Positions 18,150-25,801 of a DNA stretch of 64,000 nucleotides are shown here, one piece after another (the first letter of the stretch is position 1; every line of letters starts with the position of its first letter). Made by a program: the position numbers and the translations under genes. Below the pieces are notes generated by a model that saw nothing but the letters and a program-made list of their open reading frames with translations, was not told the origin of the DNA and ran no database searches. The DNA is from Sphingomonas tagetis (lineage in GTDB: Bacteria; Pseudomonadota; Alphaproteobacteria; Sphingomonadales; Sphingomonadaceae): positions 43,930-107,929 of the forward strand of contig NZ_JAMLDX010000016.1 of assembly GCF_024211275.1 (NCBI RefSeq). Reading direction: 5' to 3'.

Positions 18150-19652
18150 TCAGGCTCGCGCGGTAGACGTGAGGGTCTTGCCGACGGCTTCCTGCCACCC
18201 CTGCCACAACTTGCTACGCCGCTCTTCGTCCATCGACGGCATGAAGCGATCACGCGCAGCCCAGATGGATTTCAGCGCATCCAGATCAGACCAGAGACCG
18301 ACCGCTAGGCCAGCGTGGAAGGCGGCGCCAAGTGCCGTGGTCTCCAGATGTACCGGCCGCTCGACAGCCACATCGAGGAGGTCAGCAAGGAATTGGCATA
18401 GCCATTCATTTGCGGCCATTCCGCCGTCCAGGCGGAGAGTGTCAGGGGATGAACCACCGTCTGCCGTCATGGCGAATACGAGAGCTCTCGTCTGATAGCC
18501 CACCGCCTCGAGGGCGGCGCGCGCGAGGTGAGCCTGCGTCGTGTCCAACGAAAGCCCGAATATGGCGCCACGCGCGTCGGCGTCCCAGTGAGGTGCCCCA
18601 AGGCCGACGAAGGCAGGCACCATGTAGACGTTGTGGCTGTCCGGAACCTGCGTCGCCATGTCGCACGTGTCGCTCGCGTTCGAAATGACGCCGATGCCGT
18701 CTCGCAGCCACTTGATCGCGGCTCCCGCGACGAAGATCGAGCCTTCCAGAGCGTAGGTGGTGCGCCCGTTGAGCCTATATGCCGGGGTTGTGAGCAAGCG
18801 ATGCCGCGAAATGACGGGCTCCTCGCCCGTATTGAGAAGCATGAAGCAGCCTGTGCCGTAAGTGGATTTCGCCATTCCCGGCGAGAAACACGCCTGGCCG
18901 AACAGCGCGGCCTGTTGGTCACCGGCAATGCCCGTGATGGGGATTTCCGCATCGAACAGGCCGGGCGCGGTTTTTCCGTAGAGGAAGCTGTTGTCGTGGA
19001 CTTCGGGAAGCACCGACATCGGCACACCGAACAGATCGCACAGCTCTTGGTCCCAACAACCTGCGTGAATGTCGAAAAGCGAGGTGCGTGAGGCATTGGT
19101 AACGTCGGTCGCATGAACCTCACCACCTGTCAGCCGCCACAGGAGGAAACTGTCGATCGTACCGAACGCCAGCATTCCATCCGCGGCGCGGGAACGCGCA
19201 TCGGGCACGTGGTCCAGGATCCAGGCGATCTTGGTCGCGGAGAAGTATGGTTCCAGCAGAAGCCCCGTCCGCCTCATCACGAGACCCTCATTGCCCTCGC
19301 TGCGCAGCTTGGCGCAAAGCTGCGACGTGCGTCGATCCTGCCAGACGACGGCCCGGTAGATCGGCTCGCCGGTAGTGCGATCCCACAGCAGTGCGGTTTC
19401 GCGCTGATTTGCAATACCGATCGCGGCGATCCCCTCCGCACCAATGCCGCTTTTCCCGACGGCTTCCCGCGCAGTAGCAAGCACGTCGCGCCATATGTCT
19501 TCCGGATCATGCTCTACCCAGCCCGACTGGGGGTAATGCTGGGCGAATTCTCTCTGTGACATGGCCACGGGTATGCCCAGCGCATCGAAGACGACGGCCC
19601 GCGTAGAGGTTGTGCCCTGATCGATGGCGAGAATGTGCCTCGGCGCTCCCAA
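18150..19652 (-). CDS. glpK: Glycerol kinase GlpK
   Basis: ATP-dependent phosphorylation of glycerol to sn-glycerol-3-phosphate. The 500-aa FGGY kinase has the glycerol-kinase N-terminus LAIDQGTTSTRAVVFD, GIANQRETALLWDRTTG and YGTGCFMLLNTG. Its length is exactly that of the family. It is divergent from glpD-glpR across a 136-bp promoter region. Its presence in a region rich in lipases suggests that glycerol is released from a lipid substrate or is needed to balance DHAP and glycerol-3-phosphate pools. Confidence 0.95.
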   Translation of the reverse strand: MGAPRHILAIDQGTTSTRAVVFDALGIPVAMSQREFAQHYPQSGWVEHDPEDIWRDVLATAREAVGKSGIGAEGIAAIGIANQRETALLWDRTTGEPIYRAVVWQDRRTSQLCAKLRSEGNEGLVMRRTGLLLEPYFSATKIAWILDHVPDARSRAADGMLAFGTIDSFLLWRLTGGEVHATDVTNASRTSLFDIHAGCWDQELCDLFGVPMSVLPEVHDNSFLYGKTAPGLFDAEIPITGIAGDQQAALFGQACFSPGMAKSTYGTGCFMLLNTGEEPVISRHRLLTTPAYRLNGRTTYALEGSIFVAGAAIKWLRDGIGVISNASDTCDMATQVPDSHNVYMVPAFVGLGAPHWDADARGAIFGLSLDTTQAHLARAALEAVGYQTRALVFAMTADGGSSPDTLRLDGGMAANEWLCQFLADLLDVAVERPVHLETTALGAAFHAGLAVGLWSDLDALKSIWAARDRFMPSMDEERRSKLWQGWQEAVGKTLTSTARA

Positions 19653-19788
19653 TTACCCTCTCCCGCTGATGAAGCCGTTGTCAGTGCAAAGCGCTAACAG
19701 TTCTCGCTACCGCTTTCAATCGAACCTAATGACTTTCGCTTTCGCTTTCGGTTTGCTAATCGCGAATGCGTTTGAACGCGAGACTATC
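19653..19788. promoter_or_regulatory. Divergent glpK / glpD promoter with CTTTCG repeats
   Basis: Three tandem copies of CTTTCG (19733-19750) lie between the divergent glycerol genes, with further related TTTC/CGAA motifs at 19711-19724. Repeated TTTCG-type motifs fit a DeoR/GlpR-type operator, and a GlpR-like gene lies downstream of glpD. Binding is inferred. Confidence 0.45.
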
Positions 19789-21366
19789 ATGCGGAATCGA
19801 ATGCAGTGCGACGTCGACCTTCTAATCGTGGGTGGCGGCATAAATGGAGCCGGAATTGCCCGCGACGCGGCGGGCCGCGGTCTTTCCGTGGCTTTGGTTG
19901 AGCAAGACGATCTTGCGAACCACACCTCGTCGGCCTCGACGAAGCTCATTCACGGCGGATTGCGCTATCTGGAGTATGGGGAGGTTCGCCTTGTCCGTAA
20001 GGCGCTGATCGAAAGGGAGGTGCTGTGGAGCATGGCCCCGCATATCATCTGGCCGCTTCGATTTGTGCTGCCCCAGACGAACTCCCCGAGGCCAGCTTGG
20101 ATGGTGAGGCTGGGACTGTTGCTCTACGACAATCTCGGAGGCCGCAAGAGGCTTCCCGGCACTGAGACGATCAGGCTCGGAGATGACCCACGAGGGAAGG
20201 GGCTGAAGCCGTCCCGCGGCGATCGAGCCTATGTGTATTCCGACTGTTGGGTCGATGACAGCCGCCTGGTCGTTCTGAATGCTCGCGACGCCGCGGATCG
20301 CGGCGCGCAGGTGATGACGCGAACCCGCTTGATCGAGGCGAGCCGTGATCATTCGAGCTGGACGGCCAGGATCGAAGACGCCGACGGCGTTCGGGTCATC
20401 ACCTCGCGTGCTTTGGTCAATGCCGGGGGCCCGTGGGTATCGGACGTACTAGCCCGGACGACGGGCGGGGATCAGCTGTCACCGCGGCGCGGGGTCCGTT
20501 TGGTAAAGGGCAGCCACATCGTCGTGCCACGCCTTTACGACGGCGACCATGCGTTCATGCTTCAGAACCCGGATCGCCGCATCGTGTTCGCCATTCCCTA
20601 TGAGGGCGAATTCACGCTGGTCGGCACCACCGACGAGGCTTGGGATGAGCCCCCGGGGCGCGCCAAGATCAGCAATGACGAGATCGACTACCTGCTGAAG
20701 ACCATAAATCGCTATTTCCAGAGGCACACTAGCTGCGAAGAGGTTGCCTGGACGTACGCGGGCATTCGTCCTCTTTTCGATGATCAGGCGGCGAACGCGT
20801 CGGCAGTGACCCGCGACTACGTACTCGATCTGGACACGGGCCGAGCAAGCGTGCCCGGCGCGCCAATGCTCAGTGTTTTCGGAGGTAAGATTACCACTTA
20901 TCGCCTACTTGCAGAGCAGGCTCTGGCCGCGCTCGCTCCTTTTTTTCCCGGTGCCAGACCGGCGTGGACGCGGGGTGTGGCATTGCCCGGCGGCGATATT
21001 CCCGAGGGCGATTTTGACGCCTATCTGCGTTCTCTCGTCCTGCGCTACCCTCACCTCGATGCCGGATTGTTGCGAAGGATGACTCGGTCACACGGCACTC
21101 GCGCGCCTTTACTGCTCGGCGAAACGGAATACGTATCCGACCTCGGTCAGGACTTCGGGGGCGGGGTTTATGCTCGCGAGGTGGACTATCTATCTGATCA
21201 TGAATGGGCCCAGTCCGGCGAGGACATCCTTTTCCGCCGTACTAAGTGCGGCCTGCATGCGCCAAAGGGCGCGGCGGCATCGATCGACGCGTATCTATCC
21301 GATCGTTGCGGGGCGCGGTCTGGTCCGGCATGGTCGGCGACGGGCGTGGAGTTTGAGGAAGGCTGA
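19789..21366 (+). CDS. glpD: Glycerol-3-phosphate dehydrogenase GlpD (FAD-dependent)
   Basis: Membrane-associated enzyme that oxidises sn-glycerol-3-phosphate to DHAP and reduces ubiquinone. The 525-aa protein has the FAD-binding GGGINGAGIARDAAGRGLSV at the N-terminus and the GlpD signature STKLIHGGLRYLEYGEVRLV. A late ALAPFFPGA..W region starts the C-terminal domain. ATG 19789 is chosen (ATG 19801 is possible); the earlier start at 19624 would overlap glpK. It is followed after 7 bp by the GlpR-like regulator. Confidence 0.95.
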   Translation: MRNRMQCDVDLLIVGGGINGAGIARDAAGRGLSVALVEQDDLANHTSSASTKLIHGGLRYLEYGEVRLVRKALIEREVLWSMAPHIIWPLRFVLPQTNSPRPAWMVRLGLLLYDNLGGRKRLPGTETIRLGDDPRGKGLKPSRGDRAYVYSDCWVDDSRLVVLNARDAADRGAQVMTRTRLIEASRDHSSWTARIEDADGVRVITSRALVNAGGPWVSDVLARTTGGDQLSPRRGVRLVKGSHIVVPRLYDGDHAFMLQNPDRRIVFAIPYEGEFTLVGTTDEAWDEPPGRAKISNDEIDYLLKTINRYFQRHTSCEEVAWTYAGIRPLFDDQAANASAVTRDYVLDLDTGRASVPGAPMLSVFGGKITTYRLLAEQALAALAPFFPGARPAWTRGVALPGGDIPEGDFDAYLRSLVLRYPHLDAGLLRRMTRSHGTRAPLLLGETEYVSDLGQDFGGGVYAREVDYLSDHEWAQSGEDILFRRTKCGLHAPKGAAASIDAYLSDRCGARSGPAWSATGVEFEEG

Positions 21367-21373
21367 GCGAGAG

Positions 21374-22153
21374 ATGGATGACACCGGTGGCGACGTGGTT
21401 GCGGCGCGTCATGCCCGCATCCTGGAGCTGGCGCGTGGCACCGGCAGCGTCTCAGTGGAGGAACTCGCCACGGAGCTGGGGGTCACTCCTCAGACCATCC
21501 GCAAGGACCTGAACGCCCTTGCGGGTCGGTCGATGCTTTCCCGAGTTCATGGCGGGGCAATCGTCACGTCGGGCGTGGACAACATATCCTACACTGAGCG
21601 ACGTGCCGTGGCCACTGGCGCGAAGGCCGCGATTGGCAGGGCGGCGGCGGCCTTGATCCCGAATGGCGCATCGCTGTTCGTAAATATCGGCACCACCACC
21701 GAGGCGGTCGCCATCCAGCTGACCGGGCACCGGGACCTTCTTGTGATCTCCAACAACCTCAATATCGTCGACATTCTCGATGGCCACGAGACAATTGAGT
21801 TGGTGGTGGTCGGCGGCCGCGTCAGGCGGGGGGATCGCGCGGTCGTCGGTCCCCTGGCCATGGATTTTATCCGGACGTTCAAGGTGGACTATGCCCTGAT
21901 CGGCGCCTCGGCGCTCGACTCCGACGGCAGTCTACTCGACTTCTCGGTCGACGAGGTCCAGGTTACTCAGACGATCGTTCGCAATGCACGCGAGGTCATC
22001 CTGGTCGCGGATGCTTCGAAGGTGGGGCGGCCCGCCCCGGTTCGCATCGGTCGGCTCGACATGGTAAACTACCTTGTGATGGATCGACTGCTCGATCCGA
22101 GCCTGCGCGCGGCCTGCACCGAACATGGTGTCCGAGTGATCGAGACGGGCTGA
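21374..22153 (+). CDS. glpR: DeoR-family regulator, probable GlpR
   Basis: 259-aa DeoR-family repressor. The winged helix reads RHARILELARGTGSVSVEEL with recognition helix TPQTIRKDLNALAG and RVHGGA; the sensor domain has NIGTTTEAVA and NNLNIV. Its gene directly follows glpD, and a repeated CTTTCG cluster lies in the glpK/glpD promoter. GlpR proteins normally sense glycerol-3-phosphate. The start at 21374 lies 12 bases behind AGGAAGG; ATG 21378 is out of frame. Confidence 0.85.
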   Translation: MDDTGGDVVAARHARILELARGTGSVSVEELATELGVTPQTIRKDLNALAGRSMLSRVHGGAIVTSGVDNISYTERRAVATGAKAAIGRAAAALIPNGASLFVNIGTTTEAVAIQLTGHRDLLVISNNLNIVDILDGHETIELVVVGGRVRRGDRAVVGPLAMDFIRTFKVDYALIGASALDSDGSLLDFSVDEVQVTQTIVRNAREVILVADASKVGRPAPVRIGRLDMVNYLVMDRLLDPSLRAACTEHGVRVIETG

Positions 22154-22703
22154 ACCTCGTGATCAGGCGCGGGTCGCTTGCATGGCTCGCGCCATTTATA
22201 GCCGGCCACCAAGGCAGAGCTGAATACGAAAATGGGCCGCTCGGCGCCACGACGCAGTGTCAGTCCTCTGCGGCGATGCTCACAGGACGCCATCGAGTTT
22301 GTCCATGAACTTGATTTGACACGATCGGCGCAAGCTGCCTTCCCTGTTGGATGCGCTGTGGAGCAAATCGTCCTCGTCCGCGCTCATTGGCGAAAGGCGA
22401 TCGAGCCAGGAGGGGTTGCATGGACGTCGCAGGCGGCGCACGAATGGCAGCCACCGCAGAGCGCGAGCAGCTCATCGGAGCTCTGATCGCGCAGAATTTC
22501 CATCGCCGAACAGCCCGCCTCGGTGGTACGGCGCTGCACCGTTGGGGAACGTCGTGGTGGGGAGGCCACCGGCTGCTGCTAGCGACCCCACAGATTAACG
22601 TGGCTTCTGCCGATCACACCTGACACGTGCCCTCCAAGCTGGGGACGTGCGGCTAATGGATCTGAGCACCGCCGCATCAACAGGCGGCGCTCGGATCGCT
22701 TAC
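22154..22703. other. 550-bp stretch without a recognisable gene
   Basis: Short arginine/proline-rich frames occur on both strands but none shows family motifs, a ribosome site or coding-like codon use. It lies at the convergent end of glpR and the module B operon and may contain degraded sequence. Confidence 0.5.
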
Positions 22704-23003
22704 TCACCCTACGCGCTTGCCGATAATCGGGAAGCTGCCGAACGAACCGGTGTCGATTGCACCGGAGATGGAGTCGCCACTGATGGTCGCGCTGCATTCC
22801 AGCGTCAGTGGCATCGGAACGGTGATGGGCTGCTTCCACTTGATCGTGTCGCCATCAATCGTGCCATCGATTTCGGACGCGCCCATCTGACCGCTGCTGC
22901 GGCCGGTGAAACGATTGCCATCTGCCTCAATCGAGAGGGTCATGGTTTGGTTGCCCATTGGTGTGGTGGCGGTGACCTCATAGAGGCCGGATACATCGCT
23001 CAT
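22704..23003 (-). CDS. Small conserved hypothetical protein (lipocalin-like beta-strand pattern)
   Basis: 99 aa with alternating beta-strand-like segments: SGLYEVTATTPMGNQTMTLS, GNRFTGRSSGQMGASEIDG and IKWKQPITVPMPLTLECSAT. No signal peptide or catalytic motif is visible. It lies 10 bp downstream of the SDR gene as the last gene of the module B operon. Small proteins of this kind often accompany short-chain dehydrogenases, but the function is not known to me. A ligand-binding or enzyme-accessory role is possible. Confidence 0.75.
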   Translation of the reverse strand: MSDVSGLYEVTATTPMGNQTMTLSIEADGNRFTGRSSGQMGASEIDGTIDGDTIKWKQPITVPMPLTLECSATISGDSISGAIDTGSFGSFPIIGKRVG

Positions 23004-23013
23004 GCTTTACTCC

Positions 23014-23922
23014 TTAGGTAATGGGGGGTTGGCTAGTGTTGGGATTGCGCCGGACGCCGCCGTCCATTGCCGCGGCAACCTCCTGCTGAACCTGGGCGCC
23101 GCCGGCCGACGGCACAGTTTCGCCCGTGCGGTCGCTGATCGTGTCCCACGCAGCAGCGACCAGCGCGCCCGCGTGATCGCCGCCGCCGATGAAAAGCCCT
23201 TTCGTCAGGGTGACGTAGGCCCGTTCAAAGTGACCAGCGCCGGCGCAGAGGATAGCGCGGGTTGGTGCGTATTCGGTCACCAGAGGCAACAGGCCGGGAC
23301 TGACCCGCTCCGGCACGAGCAGTGCCTTGACCGGCTCGGGCAGGAGACCTTCGGTCATCGCTGTGGCGGCGGTCGGGGCGAGGCAGTTCACCCGGATGTC
23401 ATTTTTCATGCCTTCGATGGAGAGCGTCTGCATGAGCCCGACCAGCGCCATCTTGGCCGCGCCGTAGTTCGATTGGCCAAAGTTTCCGAACAGGCCGGAC
23501 GAGGACGTCGTGAGGACGATCCTGCCGTAGCCACGCTCCCGCATTGTGGGCCACACGGCCTTCGCGCAGATCGCGGATCCGATTAGATGGACATCGACGA
23601 CTGCCCTGAAATCCTCGATCGACATCTTTGCGAACGAGGCATCGCGCAGAATGCCCGCGTTGGCGACGAGAATGTCGATGCGGTCCCAACGCATCAGCGC
23701 TACGTGCACCATCTCGGCCATGTCGGTTTCGCTCGTGACCGATCCCTCAAATGCGAGTGCCTCGCCACCGAGTGCTTCTATTTCAGCCGCCACTGCGGCA
23801 GCGCCGTTTCCTAGGTCGTTGACGAGGACGCGCGCGCCCTCCCGGGCAAGATACAGTGCATGCGCGCGGCCAAGTCCGCCGCCTGCGCCCGTGACGATCG
23901 CTACCCGTCCCGACAGCATCAT
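23014..23922 (-). CDS. Short-chain dehydrogenase, (3R)-hydroxyacyl-CoA dehydrogenase type
   Basis: 302-aa SDR with the NAD(P)-binding TGAGGGLGRAHALYLA, NDLG, NAGILRDASFAKMS, and the active-site Ser (TTSSSGLFGNFGQ) and Tyr/Lys (SNYGAAKMAL). The NAGILRD..F and GLFGNFGQ.NY.AAK patterns are those of the (3R)-hydroxyacyl-CoA dehydrogenase domain of the peroxisomal multifunctional enzyme MFE-2. It would oxidise (R)-3-hydroxyacyl-CoA to 3-ketoacyl-CoA. ATG overlaps the stop of the decayed CoA ligase by 4 bp, so it sits where the product of such a ligase would be used. Steroid side-chain or other beta-hydroxy substrates are also possible. Confidence 0.88.
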   Translation of the reverse strand: MMLSGRVAIVTGAGGGLGRAHALYLAREGARVLVNDLGNGAAAVAAEIEALGGEALAFEGSVTSETDMAEMVHVALMRWDRIDILVANAGILRDASFAKMSIEDFRAVVDVHLIGSAICAKAVWPTMRERGYGRIVLTTSSSGLFGNFGQSNYGAAKMALVGLMQTLSIEGMKNDIRVNCLAPTAATAMTEGLLPEPVKALLVPERVSPGLLPLVTEYAPTRAILCAGAGHFERAYVTLTKGLFIGGGDHAGALVAAAWDTISDRTGETVPSAGGAQVQQEVAAAMDGGVRRNPNTSQPPIT

Positions 23923-24305
23923 CTCGAAATCCTTTCAACTTGAGCCGACAGAGCCTGGGTCGAGGCATGGTATCGGGTTCGCGGGTCCTGCTTCAGCACC
24001 TTGCCAATAATGCTCCGCGGAAGTCTCGCGATACCACGATGCATTCGGCCTGCAGGATGCCGAGGAAGATGGCGATCGACCGGATCGTGGTGGACGCGAC
24101 GATCGCCATAGGCGTGCCCTGCGAGACTCCATCGCGTTGAAGCCCTGCGGCTATGCAGCCCATCAGGAAAATCGAGCGACCGATAGTCGATGGCCTCTCG
24201 GTCCGAAGCCAGCGCGGTGCGGTAGGGAGGTACCGATGCGTGCGCTGAAAGGAGGTCGGCGATCGTGGCAAACGGCCGTGTCAGGAGCGCCTGAGAGCTG
24301 GTCAT
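23919..24305 (-). pseudogene. Remnant of an AMP-forming acyl-CoA synthetase (internal deletion and frameshifts)
   Basis: The first about 45 codons (MTSSQALLTRPFATIADLLS ... DREAIDYRSLD) resemble the N-terminus of a CoA ligase. The match then continues in another frame (AAGLQRDGVSQGTPMAIVAS, with IFLGILQAECIVV) and jumps to the ligase C-terminus (LPRSIIGKVLKQDP, compare PRSAIGKILKREL in the intact gene at 9103-10698). About 400 internal codons are missing. ATGA overlaps with the MFS start-side neighbour and the SDR remain, so the deletion kept the operon junctions. An ORF of 128 codons is still open, but the product cannot be a working ligase. Confidence 0.85.
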
Positions 24306-25801
24306 GCGCCAGGGCTCCTCTCGCCTTTGTTGGTTGGTGGCATGCGTTCCGCGGTGCCTGTCCTCCGCGCCGCGAGCTGAGCGATGATGGAGGAATGACG
24401 AGCGCGGTCGATGCGATAGAGTCCATTGATGGCCACGGCGGCCAGCGAGACGATTGCCGCCCCAGGGCCGTAAGCCAAGGCTAGGACTATGGACATGTGA
24501 TCGGTCACCTGCGCGATCGCCGGTCCATGCCCACCGGTGCCTATCGGGAAGGCGACGGCTTGGAGGACAAGCCCGGCTAGCAGTGTGCCCGCGGCCGACG
24601 CAGCCTTGTTCGCGAATGCGAAGCCGGCGAAATACAGTCCCTCCCGGCGGCTTCCAAACAGCAGTTCGTGCTCATCGGCCGCGTCGGCGAGCGCGGAGGC
24701 CGACGAGATGCCCGCCACGCCCATGAGGGCGCCTATCGTCAACGAAATAACCGTCAGGGTGATGGCCAGCGCAGCGCCTTCGAGCGGAAGCAGCCCCGCT
24801 AGCCGCAACAGGATTGGGGCGCCCTGCAGCACCAGCAATGCTGCGATGGCACCCCGAATGACGGTGCGCTTTTCGCCCCGCGCCAGAAGTGGCCCTGCGA
24901 GCGGCGCGCCCAGAAACAGACCTAGGAATAATGCGATCGTCACGGCCTGCACCTGACCCGTGCTCAACCGCCAGAAAAAGGTGTTTACGTGGAGGCCGAG
25001 CACACTGTTTATCCCAAACCCAACGAAGAAGAGCAGGGTCCCTGTGAAAAGCACCCGGAAGGATCCGCTACGGAACACCTCGGCCATATCGGCGAACACG
25101 TTGAACCTGCCTGCTACCGGATTGATGGGCGGGGCATGTTCCCGCGCGCGCGTCAACCATGCCGCACGCGAAGCGATGGAACCGCCGAGGATCACGATGG
25201 CGGAGAGCGCCAGTGCAAAGCCTGCATAGGCCTCCCGGTCAGATAGGCCCTTCGGGCCGCTGAAGAATACACCGAACCCCAGGGCAACACCGGCTATCCC
25301 GCCGGCCATGAACAGGCTCCAGCGAACCGCCATGATCTGTGATCGCTCCCGATAGTCGTCGCTCAATTCGGCACCCAGCGCTTGGTGCGGCAGCAGGAAG
25401 AGCGCTACCGAGACGCGCAGCCCAATGGAAAGGGTCGCGAACCAGACGAAAAGCCCCATCGTGCCAAGCGTATCGGGCAGCGAGAAGATGAACGTGAGCA
25501 TGAGTGCGACGAGCGGCGTCGCGGCCAGCATGAACGGCAGCCGCCTGCCGAGCCTCGAATGCAGACGGTCGGAGGCAGATCCGATCAGCGGATCGGCGAT
25601 GGCATCGACAACCAGACCGGCGGCGATGGCCAGCCCGGCAAGCCCCCCTGACAGGCCGCAGACGCTGGTAACATAGAACAGCAGGAAAATGTTGAGCGGG
25701 TGCAGCGCGGTACCATCGACGAGGCCACCGGCCGCATAGCCCAACTTTTGGCCGAACGGCAGGGCGCTGAGACGCGCGTTCCGATCTAACTGGACTTTCA
25801 T
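24302..25801 (-). CDS. MFS sugar transporter, GPH (glycoside-pentoside-hexuronide:cation symporter) family
   Basis: 499 aa with about 12 hydrophobic helices and the MelB-like N-terminus LGYAAGGLVDGTALHPLNIF, followed by DAIADPLIGSASDRLHSRLG and the RRLPFMLAATP motif usual for GPH symporters. These import glycosides with H+ or Na+. ATG 25801 overlaps the GH78 stop by 4 bp; the longer frame to 25879 is only an extension into GH78. Since the GH78 enzyme appears cytoplasmic, this protein may import the rhamnoside before cleavage. Confidence 0.88.
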   Translation of the reverse strand: MKVQLDRNARLSALPFGQKLGYAAGGLVDGTALHPLNIFLLFYVTSVCGLSGGLAGLAIAAGLVVDAIADPLIGSASDRLHSRLGRRLPFMLAATPLVALMLTFIFSLPDTLGTMGLFVWFATLSIGLRVSVALFLLPHQALGAELSDDYRERSQIMAVRWSLFMAGGIAGVALGFGVFFSGPKGLSDREAYAGFALALSAIVILGGSIASRAAWLTRAREHAPPINPVAGRFNVFADMAEVFRSGSFRVLFTGTLLFFVGFGINSVLGLHVNTFFWRLSTGQVQAVTIALFLGLFLGAPLAGPLLARGEKRTVIRGAIAALLVLQGAPILLRLAGLLPLEGAALAITLTVISLTIGALMGVAGISSASALADAADEHELLFGSRREGLYFAGFAFANKAASAAGTLLAGLVLQAVAFPIGTGGHGPAIAQVTDHMSIVLALAYGPGAAIVSLAAVAINGLYRIDRARHSSIIAQLAARRTGTAERMPPTNKGERSPGA

